Assembly: GCA_028673005.1 (NCBI GenBank)
Contig: CM054120.1
Location: 60,076,057 to 60,140,056, forward strand
DNA length: 64,000 nucleotides
DNA from: Tanypteryx hageni
Taxonomy: Eukaryota; Arthropoda; Insecta; Odonata; Petaluridae
Reading direction: 5' to 3'
The notes beneath the pieces were generated by a model. That model ran no database searches, was not told the DNA's origin, and saw nothing but the letters and a program-made list of their open reading frames with translations. This document shows, piece by piece, positions 35,196 to 45,433 of this stretch (its first letter is position 1; each line of letters starts with the position of its first letter). Both the position numbers and the translations under genes were made by a program.

Positions 35196-36639
35196 ACATA
35201 TCAATTAGTGGTATTAAAACATACTACGCTAAACTACGGTTAACTTTGATGTATAAGGGATTTTTTATAAGCGTACACAGTCGAACATACGTATATACGT
35301 ATATGAGAAAGATTGTGCAATGTAAATATAGCGGTTTATTTTTTATATCATAGCGAGTATGTAAAATTAGCGAACCTTTCTGTGCCTTTGCGTGGTCAAA
35401 ATTAGAATTTTTGTCTTAACTATTTGTCACAGTTATTGAGATGCAATAGAGCGAATTCTCCAAATTATTGTTTTTAATGGCAAAACAGAAATCCAATCTT
35501 CAACATAACGTATTTGTCAGCTATGGCTCTCATTTAACGACTCAAGTCTTTCTATAAAACCTATCACTTAAATGGGGCCCTAACGCCGCTTCGGGATTGA
35601 CATGCCTGATGTATACTGTATACCTACATACATTTAAGTTCGTGAAATTTATGTTTAGATGCAATAACTGAGCAGGAACTGAATGGACATAGGGGACATT
35701 GCTAACCTTACCCAGCAAGATTGGCCGGACGGTCCAAATACATATTTTTCTTATTAAGATGGCCTTAATGTACTTTTTAAAGAAAATATGTATAAAACAT
35801 TCTATTTGTTATTGCGTTTTCGTGATAAAGAAGGATGGCCAAATAGGGTCTTGCACACGGGCAGTCGTTACGCATGCCAAAACCGGGGCGCAGTAGCGCC
35901 AAGTAACCGTGATAACAGTGGTCCCACGGAGGCCGCAAGCTGTCTGTATGGTGTAGGAAGGGACCTGCGAAAAATCTTGGTCATACCTTGGGGGGCATTA
36001 TAATGTTAATGGATGGAGGTTCGATGAAAGACGAGATGTGGTTCGCTTGCCGTCTTTTAACAGCTCATGTCGAAGTTAACCAACGCTGCCCTGAAACATA
36101 CGTATATAAGATATTGAAAGTTCTTTTGCTATCGATCGATGCCGGTGATTATTTCGGCCAATTTGAAAGGGCGAATAACAAAGAAAGGGATAAATGTACG
36201 CAATGCTATACTATGTAGTTTCCATATTCCCCCTTCCTTATGTGTAATGTTAAAATTGTCAGGTTATTATTGCATCCGTTTTCAAATAAAAATTTAACTA
36301 TATAAACATTCATCGTTAGAGTGTAACGCAATTTACCAGTGTAAATATCTTTAAAGATAAAACGCCATGATCATTGCCTTTTTAATCATCTATTATACTA
36401 TTCATGAGTATGTACTTATTTTACCATTTCGGCGTCATATGTTCCTTAGATTATCGTTATCAAGATAACTGAATATCGCTTGAGTGTCCTCTCCGCAAAC
36501 GGATTTATTCAATGCTTCCGTTTTTTTATAACAAGCGGAATTACCCGTTGAACATAAACGGGACTTTGTAGCGTGATTAAAATATAACTTCTGAGGTGTG
36601 AGTGAAAAACCTTTATATATATAGTAAATGTATTTGACT

Positions 36640-37405
36640 TTCAAAAATCGAAATTCCCGTGTAAATTTATGGGAAAATATAATTGTTTATATATATATGG
36701 TAAATGTTATTGTTTGATTAATTAATAAACTACTGACAATCATTTGAATTCTCCCAGAAAATGAAGCGCTGGAAATTTTTTACATTCTGGCATCAATATA
36801 CGACTTTATTTGCCACTCTTTGGCTACGTTATTTTTCCTCCTCGTATGTTTACTGAATAATAATATTATTCAATTATTAAAGTGGCAATCTATTAAGATT
36901 GACATTGCGCGAAGCGAATAACACAATTCTTTCGTCTATTAGAATGCTCAATAGACGCAAATTCAATCGAAGGCAACATTGGAGGTCGCCCTTTCACACA
37001 CCCGGAAAGAGTACGAAAAAGCCATAAAATATCTAAAAGAAATGCATGTTTCTGACAAATTCTTCTATATAACATGTAAACGTCGAATGAATAGAATATG
37101 TGATATTTCTGCCGGTCAAATAAAACGAAAAAGTAGAAATCGGTCCATATTTACATATTTGAATTAATAAAGGAAATAAACCTTACACCTTGAAAAATCG
37201 AAAATCCCGTGTAAACTTATGGGAAAATATAATTGTCTCCCGAAGTCGGATCCGGGATTTTTTCCGGGATGTTTGATTTTTCTAGAGACCATCTCATGAG
37301 GGTTTAAGGATTGTTAATGTTTCAGCTCATAATTCCATTGGCAAATTATCCAAAAATACCGGTAGAGACAGACAGACGGACACTTGAGAATTATTATATA
37401 AGGAT
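36640..37405 (+). repeat. Interspersed repeat family R2, fullest plus-strand copy
   Basis: The full copy runs about 36880-37405: a left module (GCGCGAAGCGAATAACACAA at about 36909), GGTCCATATTTACAT (about 37142), TCGAAAATCCCGTGTAAAC (about 37198), and a CAGACAGACGGACACTTG end at about 37365. The opposite-strand copy 62655-63245 has the same order. 36640-36680 is an extra partial duplicate of the 37185 line. Non-coding; no terminal repeats obvious. Confidence 0.78.
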
Positions 37406-37548
37406 TACTTGCTTAGAGTGTGCTAAAGAAAATTACATAAATTGACGCTTTATTCGTAAAACTGTCGACCTACTGATGTATTATAGACAAATAACATTAA
37501 TATTTCGTTCACGTTCTGTTTATAAGCCACTCCTCCAGACTGCTTACA

Positions 37549-38963
37549 TCACCGTAAGTATTCCTGAGCTGCATGCGGCTCTTTAAGGACTTGCGCACGG
37601 CTCCCGAGAGCCACTCTTCCCGTTAAAACACCTAAAAGTTCCCCGGACGAAATTGGCTTTGTAAATTATTTAAATAGAAATTGGAGGGAATAAAAACTGT
37701 GAACGTATTATTAGAAGAAACATGTTTAGGGTGATGGCAAGAAGGAATAAAATTAATAGGTTTCATAGTCCCTTCAGCAGGTGAGCGAATCATTCAGCGA
37801 AAACATAAGTCATTAAACAAAATGATTTCCTATTGTCAAGGGTGGCAAATTGTTACAGCGCAAACAGTTGAAAATATAGTTTTTTTAAGGATATATTTGG
37901 AAATAAAATTTAAGGCCAGCCGTAATTCTAAAAATAATATAAACCATCCTTCGTAGCAACGATTATAAACAATGTACGTTTACTTCAATATACATTTGCA
38001 TTAATGCGACCATTCGTACGTTTCTTAAAGAGATATTGTTGTAAGGTAGCGTAATTGCCCGTCAAATATAACGAGAATGCGTTGATTAAGTATTAAATTG
38101 AAGCCACTTCACATTCATTCTCCTTTCTTCTCTTCCATCCTCTTCCCTCCCATTCTTGCTCCCTCTCCCCCTCTCTTTTTCCTGGAAAATAGACTTCCTA
38201 GTCTCAATCTCGCCATAATAAATACAATTATATTTTTATATATTCTCTATCTCTTTCTCTCTCCTCCTTAATCTCCTTCTTCCTCGCCAGCCCTCCCTCT
38301 GCCTCCATCTCCCCATTTCTCCTCTAAAAATAGACTTTGTAGTCTTAATCTCCCCCTAAAAATACAATTATCTATCTCTCCCTCTCCCTCCTCCTGTCTC
38401 TCTCCCTCCATCCATCCTTTGATCTCTATCTTCCTCGCCATCATTTCCTCATTCTCTCCCTCTATCCTTCTGTAAAACATAGACTTTCTAGCCTCAATCT
38501 AGCCCTAATAAATACATTTATCTGCCTATCTCTCCCCCCTTTTCTAACTCCATCTCTCTCTCTCTCTCCTTCTCTCTCTCTCTCCTTCTCTCTCTCTCTC
38601 TTCTTCTCTCTCACTCCCTTTCATTCTCCCTCCCCCTCTCTCTCTCGTATAAAATCATTCAGAGCTCGCCTTCCTTAAGAATTTTCTAATATAAAAGGTC
38701 TGATATTTCTGCCTATACTTTTGCGAATAACGGTGATGACGTAAATTATGACTTTTAGCGCCTAAAATTCCAATTACTCGATCAAATATGCAGAAATAAA
38801 CTTTAAATTTGTCATAGATACGTAATCAATTCAGATTTTAAAATGCTGTGACAAAGGAAAATTTACAAAAAACGTCCAGATTTCTACTCCAGGGGATGAT
38901 TTGCATTCACCATAAGGTAACAAGTAAGAGTCGACCTTTTGACGCGCAGGCATTTTTAATTTG
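37549..38963 (+). repeat. Duplication 1, block B, copy 2
   Basis: Collinear with 2503-3882. It has the same CT-rich tract with three cores at about 38181, 38324 and 38472, plus an expanded (CT)n stretch at 38551-38645. The match ends within a GCAGGCATTTTTAATTT line. Confidence 0.9.
38098..38650. repeat. CT-rich tract with three cores, copy 2
   Basis: Same organisation as 3058-3590. The CTCTCTCT run near 38551-38625 is longer than in copy 1, consistent with microsatellite slippage after the duplication. Confidence 0.85.
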
Positions 38964-39955
38964 GTAAATAAAATTAGAAACCATTGACGTACGACCGTTC
39001 GATTTAGACCATTCTACTGAAGAAAATCAGCGTTTCTAATTCTGTTCACTGTTTTTCGCCAACTGTTCGAAATCCTTCCTGTTAAACGTTTCATTAACAT
39101 ATTTAGCGGAAATTTTGCTATTTTCACGGGATGTTTGTCTTGCCCACCAATTTTATTGATTTACATAAAAACCTTTTGTCACCTCAAATTTCAGAGGATC
39201 AAGCGTGCTTCGAAGTCTTTTAATACGAGATGAAGAGAATGACGGAAGGAGAGGGAAATGATTTTCTCAGAAATCAATGTAAAAAATATTCTTTGCGTTA
39301 TTTACGAGAAGGAAACCTAAAAAGGTGAATTATTATTGGAATAGATTAACAATCGCAATAATGAGCTAAATTTAATATTAATGAAATAGAAAAAGTACGA
39401 AAATCTTATAAACGTGCTGGACGTTATAATTAACAAACCGAGGAGGTAAAAATTGTATAGAGTTAAGGATTGGGCGACAGGTTACGGGAGTTAGGTGGAA
39501 GAAATGATGACTTGAAAACGGTTTGGGAAAATGGGAGAGTAATAAAAGTTTAAGAGAATCACAAAAATAGCAATAAAATGCTATGTTGTCCAAACTTTGG
39601 CATGAGTGTAAAGTTATTAAAACACGAATAACTTGATCAGGGTTGTAAATATAAAATTGAAATATATGAGCAATTTATATAATGAGCTAATCGGAATTAG
39701 TTTATTTACGTTTTACATGGTAATTTAAGAAGTAAATTCATTTATGGTGCTATTTTGAGGGGGGATATACTGCACTTCCTACGGATAAAATTTATAAATT
39801 TTAATTTAATGAATGTGGACTGAATATTAAAAAAATATATAATTCACATTAAAGTATGTTCCAGCGAGTTAAAATAATTTTGGTCAGCTAAAATTGTCTA
39901 GCGTAATGTTCAACAAATAAATATTCTATGTATATGACGCTGAGGGTATTATCTA
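38964..39955. other. Start of 4.9-kb block absent from copy 1; nothing recognised
   Basis: This begins the interval 38964-43867 that separates blocks B and C in copy 2 but is absent between 3882 and 3880 in copy 1. A+T-rich, with no gene recognised in this part. Confidence 0.5.
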
Positions 39956-40175
39956 TATTTTTTAGAGGGAGGATGAGAAGGAGAATGTGAGCGAGAAAGG
40001 GAGGAGAATATGAGGAAGAGGGAGGATGGGATGATGAAGAATAGGAGGGAGAGAGGGATGGAGAAAGGGATGATAGATGAGAGAAGGAAAATAGGAGGGA
40101 GAGAAAGAGAATAAGAGGGAGAATGATTAAAGTGTGAAGGAGGAAAGAGAATGAGAGGAAGGAAGAAAGGAAAGT
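39956..40175. repeat. GA-rich low-complexity tract
   Basis: GGAGGGAGAG-type purine runs. The minus-strand frame across it is serine/proline/leucine low-complexity translation, not a gene. Confidence 0.75.
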
Positions 40176-40439
40176 ATCTTAATTTTAATACATAATCTGC
40201 ACATACCCGCATAATTGAAGGACAATTATGTTAGTGTAGTATAAGGATTGAGGCGAAAATACAATCAGGAGGTTTAATAATGGGACGGTAGGCTTAAATT
40301 TAAAAAAATTATGATTTTAAACGTATAGCTTGAGCGATATTAAATCGTGAGCAAGATATGACGAGAAGCAAAGGAAACGTTATCTATTTTTCCATAAAAA
40401 TATTTGTCTTTAGATCGTAGGTCAATTTATTCTTAATTT

Positions 40440-40640
40440 AATTTGAAAAAGAGTTAAAGCTTGTAAGTAGAAAAATCGATTTTTACGGGTTATCTTACGG
40501 GAAATATAATTTGTCGCCTGAAGTCGAACCCGAATCTATTTTGAGATTTTTTCGTAAATGGTTTTAACTATAAGAATCAAACATTCATTACAAATTTCAG
40601 TCTTCTGCCAATTTGGGAAATTCGTCAAAACACGTCAAAA
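40440..40640 (+). repeat. Interspersed repeat family R2, partial copy
   Basis: Contains TTTTTACGGGTTATCTTACG, GTCGCCTGAAGTCGAACCCG and AGTCTTCTGCCAATTTGGGA in family order. Confidence 0.7.
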
Positions 40641-40832
40641 ATATAGGAATTGATCTTCAGGTTTCACTCATTACGAAATTTTCTAATCTCAAAGCGAATT
40701 ACGACATTCTCGTTTAAATTTCTTAAAATTGGCTACTACTTCGATAAAAATGTACCGAACAAAACATTTGACTATTGGACTAGTTTAACAAATAATGTTA
40801 GAAAACATTTTAAGTAAAATTTTACGATACAG

Positions 40833-41234
40833 AGAAAAGTTCATTTTTTCTCACAGCGAAGTGGCGCTCCCGATTAGGCTACGTGAACCATTTAAATCAC
40901 TTTCTTATTTTCTTTGCCATTGTGTCATAATTACCCAATTTGATGAACAACCGCCTAGTAGTTTCGCAGATGAAACATGCGGACGGACGAACAGGCGGAC
41001 GGGAACAACCTGACCATTTGACGTTCATTTTTAGGCGTTCTTTACAAAAAATAAACAAAGAATGCCTTATGACTCCGTCGTGTCCGTCCGCATGTCCGTC
41101 CGCATGTTCATCTGCAAAACCACTGGACAGATGTTCATCAAATTTAGGACAAAAGTGCAAAGAAAATGATATAAATGGGTCACGTAGCCTAATCGGGAGT
41201 GCCACTTTACTGGTGACAAAAAATGAACTTTTCT
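40833..41234. mobile_element. Foldback-type element with long inverted arms
   Basis: The left arm (about 40833-41010) and right arm (about 41079-41234) are imperfect reverse complements over most of their length, separated by about 68 bp. Shared lines are AGAAAAGTTCATTTTTT, GTGGCNCTCCCGATTAGGCT and CATGCGGACGGAC. The outermost bases match best. The loop holds a smaller hairpin (GGCGTTCTTT / AAAGAATGCC). Target duplications are not clear. Frames here on both strands are mirror shadows and not genes. Confidence 0.85.
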
Positions 41235-41389
41235 TTACATCTCGTAAAATTTCACTTATAACTAAGCTTGGTAGGATTAGATTTAAATCGATAAACGTCG
41301 ATAAACATAAAACCTAAAAACATAATCAGAAAATCATTATCATTGTAAAGCCCAAACGCAGTTAACTGAATAATATAATAATCTTCAAT

Positions 41390-41612
41390 TATTAACCTTG
41401 CTACTTTAAGTTTGACATTGATACAACTATAATTGCTATGCTTCATAAAAAGCGCGAAGCGAATAACGCAATTGTTTTGTCTATTTGAAGGCTTAATAGA
41501 CACTAATTGAATTAGAGGCGGGTCGCATTGGCAACACTCGGAACGAGTACGAAAAAGCTATAAATTTCGGAAAGAAACGTGTGTTCCTTACAAATTCCCC
41601 CATGTAACGTCT
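41390..41612 (+). repeat. R2 left module, partial copy
   Basis: GCGCGAAGCGAATAACGCAA (about 41451) and GAGTACGAAAAAGCTATAAA (about 41546) match the left module at 36880-37090 and the reverse complement of 63025-63240. Confidence 0.7.
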
Positions 41613-41616
41613 AAGT

Positions 41617-41880
41617 CAGTGCAAGGCTTTCTAAAAGTGCATTTTAAAATTACTTTTAATCTAGATACGAATTCATTAGAAGAAACGTTGTCTAGCTGAA
41701 AGAACGTAGTTCTTAATTTTTTAATGAAGAATTCAAATAAGTACCGAATTAGCGTAAATATCTGCATTAAATCGAAAAAAACTGTTCATCTATACCCTTT
41801 TCAACAATGGAAATCTTTAAATACTATGACAACGAGTCGTTGCCAACAATCTCAATGCTTTTAAAGGGATCTGATATTAT
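41617..41880 (-). repeat. Interspersed repeat family R1, partial copy
   Basis: CAGTGCAAGGCTTTCTAAAA and ACCGAATTAGCGTAAATA match the R1 copies at 59160-59310 (same strand) and, reversed, 9116-9290. It directly follows the R2 module with only a few bases between. Confidence 0.75.
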
Positions 41881-43020
41881 ACGTTACCATTACAGTGATT
41901 TAATGCTTTTAATGGAAACTAATGCCTTCAAAACGAACTTCCATAACTCGAATCTCAAGGGAAAATAAAATTTATTTGAGTTACGGAAATATGTTTTTTT
42001 CATTTTTATTTAGTCGACTTAACATCAAGTTAATTAAGTATATATGTTAACTATTTCTAATTTTCAATATAATGCATATTATGAAAACATCATCATCAAT
42101 ATTTTCCTCCGGTAATAAGTATGTGAGGTTTCACTGTATCCAAAACTCTAATTGCATCACGCACTGTGATTGAGTGTATCATAGACAATTGCAATTCCCA
42201 CGTTCTACTGAATGCACAAACATATCGATTAAATTTGGATTATCGACTGTAGGAAGGAGCGAATAGGTTTGCTTTTCCCCAGGGCTATAAGGGATCACAA
42301 TCGAAGAATCAACCCCGGTAGGAGTGACGGTAAAACGTGAAAAGTATTTTAATGTTGTGTATCGAGAAATTTTACCTTATTTCAATTGTTAAATATAATG
42401 GCGTCATACTGTTTTCTCGATATCTTTATCCAAATACGTGCTAAATGCACGGATGATGATTCCATAAATGTAACAGAAAATATCATATTTTTTTGCATAT
42501 ATTTAAAGTATAGGGTATTGTTTTAATGATGATTATTCTTATTGCTCATGGAGTGCGATCTGAATTACGAAACTTGAAATATAGAAACTTGGACACGAGT
42601 TGCAACAGAATTTGGAAATTACAGATAGTTGCCTTAATTTGGCGGAAAATTACAAACATTCAGCTAGAACTCATGGAATTTATTATCTAATACATATAGG
42701 CTCCACGTGGCTGAAGTTCTGTTGCCCTGGAGATCACGTTGGATTATTTACGAGTTTAGATCTTGGTAAATGGTGATTTTTACAGCGCTTGCAGCACCGG
42801 CAACTCGTATTAGTTATATATAATCGTATATTTTCGGAGATATAAATTCGAGACTGTACCAAACATGCAAATATGTATTTAGTCTACATCGATTGGAACC
42901 AAGATTCATATTCTATTAGATTAAAAAACATATTCTCTTCTCCATACGTCAGATATGAGGGACCGATAAAAAATTTATTCAGAGACAAATCCTCGAGAAT
43001 TTCAACGTGGACGAAGGAAA
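41881..43020. other. No recognised feature
   Basis: A+T-rich spacer. The plus-strand frame 42873-43202 overlaps a tRNA-like module on the other strand and has no domain. Confidence 0.45.
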
Positions 43021-43022
43021 AA

Positions 43023-43095
43023 TTTCCCATGGACTCGAACCCTGGAATCGCGGAGAGAAAGATATGCCTCGTTGCTCTTCAACTCGAAAAAACTA
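43023..43095 (-). other. Degenerate tRNA-like module 1
   Basis: On the minus strand an A-box-like GTTGAAGAGCAAC is followed about 30 nt later by GGGTTCGAGTCC, an exact B-box form, at normal tRNA spacing. The T-stem pairs at four of five positions; the acceptor stem does not close. Likely a tRNA pseudogene or SINE head. Confidence 0.4.
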
Positions 43096-43337
43096 ACAAA
43101 ACGGAAACAAAATTTAGTTTATTCGTTGACCCCCGTGAGCTCAAAAAACGTCGAATTTCCGCGTTAAAAACAATTTTCTTTATCGATTTGATGCCTCTTT
43201 GAAATTTGACGAAATAAAAGTAAAATTATTTTTGTGCGTTTCTGGCTCAAGTTTCTTTCAATGATAATAAGTAATTTTAAGATACGAGTGAAAAATTCGC
43301 TGTACTCATTCCCATGATATTTTAATGGGAAGAATAA

Positions 43338-43405
43338 AACTCCTGGATGCGAACTTGAGACTTTGAGATTGAAAGCGTCCTCCCCCGACCTTCCCCAGGA
43401 TGGAG
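43338..43405 (-). other. Degenerate tRNA-like module 2
   Basis: The minus strand reads CGCTTTCAATCTCAAAGTC followed by AAGTTCGCATCC, an anticodon-arm-like and T-arm-like order similar to module 3. The acceptor stem is not recognisable. Confidence 0.35.
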
Positions 43406-43490
43406 GTGAATTCCAAGCAAAATTTGGCAGCATCGCGATGTCCGAGAAATTACGGTTAACTCAATCCCAAGCTATTCTAAAAAAGTGAAA

Positions 43491-43565
43491 GCACCTGGAA
43501 TTGAACTCGGGACCTCGGAATCGAATGAAAACGTGTCCGTTGATCTATTCCGTGGTGGAAGGTGC
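43491..43565 (-). other. Degenerate tRNA-like module 3
   Basis: A minus-strand 75-nt stretch with GCACCT/AGGTGC able to pair at its ends, a CACGGAATAGATCAACGG D-arm-like line, and GAGTTCAATTCC as B-box. Length and order fit a tRNA, but the T-stem is poor and the terminal pairing overlaps it. All three modules lie on the same strand within 550 bp. Confidence 0.4.
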
Positions 43566-43867
43566 AACAAGTTGGTTGCTCTAGCAATATTTTCCTTTTT
43601 ACTGTCGTAGAAATTTGTGCCATTAATGCCTTTGCGTTTTGATACAAACAATAAATTGGAGTGAGCATCTGATTCTACGGTAGCTTCAATTTATCGAAGG
43701 TAGTTATACTTCGTCTATTTTACTCGCCTTTACAAATTAAAATGAAAAATTATTGTTTAAAATAAATGGAGAAATTTAGTCACGGAACGTAAAATTAACC
43801 AGAGAGAGGGAAAACAGCTTTGTCTCATCGAGGGGTGTTCGCCACTAATTATTTCGTTGATAGAATG
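43566..43867. other. No recognised feature
   Basis: Right end of the 4.9-kb block; no repeat or gene seen. Confidence 0.45.
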
Positions 43868-44289
43868 CAAAATTTCTAGTCTCTCATTTGTATTTTCTTC
43901 CCAATTCGGTCATGGAAATCCCAATGATGATTGTAAATCGGCTTAGACGATTGTTTCCGAAGACTAGCCTCAATTATTCCTTCGCCTTCCTGCATTAACA
44001 TCCATATTCTTACGAAAATAATACAGAACTACCCTTAAATCAGTTTTCTTTGCGCTTCCATTGGAAGAGTATCTGTTTCTTAATGGTGCGCTTGGCTGAA
44101 AGTCAGAAGAAAAGAAGAAAGATCGCTCTTTATGCATACGGATCGAAGCATTTGCATAAGCGTTTGCTTTTGCTGCTTTTTATGCATGCCACTCATTATC
44201 TCGGTTAAATATAGCGAGCTAAATTTAATAGAATGGTACTCGAACATTTTAAATTGGATCTACATATTAGAAAGTGCCATTCGGACTAT

Positions 44290-45000
44290 AGATTTAATAA
44301 CGTTTTAGTGACTGCGAAAGAAATTGTGGAAAACGGCTGATGCGACATTTTCCGTCACATAATCGATTCTTTCTCGAAAAACAATTTTGAGCACAAAAAC
44401 AATTATGAGATAATCCAGGATGTCAAACAAAATTTTTATTTTTTCATATTGGATGCACCTGTCCAGTACTTGTAAGAAAGATTCGAATTATTAGATAGCC
44501 TTAGTGATGCATTTATTTCTTTTGGACAAAATAAAAGATATTCGTCCGGTTAGTAAAAAAGGAGGAAAAGAAGCACTTTATGGATCCAGGTTCTAAATTA
44601 TCTGATAATATTAGGAAAGTATGTGACATTAACGCCTTTGATAGTTGTTATGAGCTCGAAATAACTCTCGAGTTATTTAAAACCAAGAATGACAGTTTCT
44701 CATTTTCTGGACTATATGTTCGCGAATTGATTATTAGGCACGTGTATCATCGTTTCGATTTATCTTCGGGCTTCTTTAATCCCGTCCGATTTCAATCAAA
44801 ATTTCTGAATTTATTATATTTGTTCGAATAAATTATTTTTTTGCAGCATAGCCAGTGACTACGGAAATTTCGATTCCGTGAACTTTTCCTTTCCCCATTT
44901 AAATAGTGAATCAATGTTTTCAATAATGCCGTGAAATGGCTGCAACTCGTTTACAACTCCGGGATTCTAGCAACGCCTAACACCGAAGATTGAATTCAAG
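44290..45000 (+). pseudogene. hAT transposase fragment (ZMYM1-like), copy 2
   Basis: Counterpart of 6310-7000. It begins its open part with MDPGSKLSDNIRKV at 44580 and stops after 83 codons at 44831. The upstream line with ERFELLDSLSDAF-type sequence survives in another frame. Non-functional. Confidence 0.6.
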
Positions 45001-45002
45001 TA

Positions 45003-45323
45003 CAGTAGAATCTCGATAAATAGAGTTTTGGTAATCCGAGCTCCACTTAATATACGAGGTCGAGTTCTGAGAGATATCGCAACGAATAAAGATGTATGAC
45101 AAAGAAACAAAATACTCTCGATGGTTTTTTCCTCATTAATTTACTATACTTATGTTTTATTATTGTGTCATTTCTCAAAGAAGATTAAATTGTTTTGTAA
45201 TTGTTTTTAATAATATATATATCTAAATACGTGAATGTTTTTTACAACATCATATTTAGTCATTCCGTATAATCCGAGTGCTCAATAATCCGATTTGGTT
45301 AACTCGGATTATCAACACTACTG
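45003..45323. mobile_element. pogo/Tigger-like MITE, copy 2
   Basis: Starts CAGTAGAATCTCGATAAA and ends GGATTATCAACACTACTG, with TA on both sides (45001-45002, 45324-45325). It matches 7006-7342, so the MITE inserted before duplication 1. Confidence 0.8.
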
Positions 45324-45433
45324 TAACATGAGATTTCGTTAATTCTTGCCTTAAATCGTCTTTCTATGTCGTTAATTTAAATAGTTACCATCATAAAACT
45401 TCCTTTAAGAAGAAATAGCAGTTTCGTTCGATT

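Larger units (their letters stand above)
33877..37554. other. 3.68-kb block in copy 2 bounded by TCACCG repeats
   Basis: Copy 1 contains a single TCACCG (2503-2508) where copy 2 has TCACCG at 33871-33876 and at 37549-37554 around this block. It is either an insertion with a 6-bp duplication or a microhomology-mediated deletion in copy 1. Inside: a G+C-richer stretch (33880-34450) with two adjacent frames of 74 and 85 codons (33810-34034, 34049-34306) that show no known domain; a TATAAAAGG at 34459-34467; a diverged repeat pair (34752/35093); and an R2 repeat at the right. No terminal inverted repeats seen. Confidence 0.65.
43868..45433 (+). repeat. Duplication 1, block C, copy 2
   Basis: Collinear with 3880-7452, lacking the hAT insertion (empty site GGTGCGCT at 44085-44092) and the ~330 bp at 5783-6116. 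Confidence 0.9.

Noticed and set aside
40940..41317. Overlapping 102- and 125-codon frames on opposite strands
   Set aside because: Both are produced by the foldback arms reading into each other.
42873..43202. 109-codon plus-strand frame
   Set aside because: It overlaps a tRNA-like module on the opposite strand and carries no known domain.
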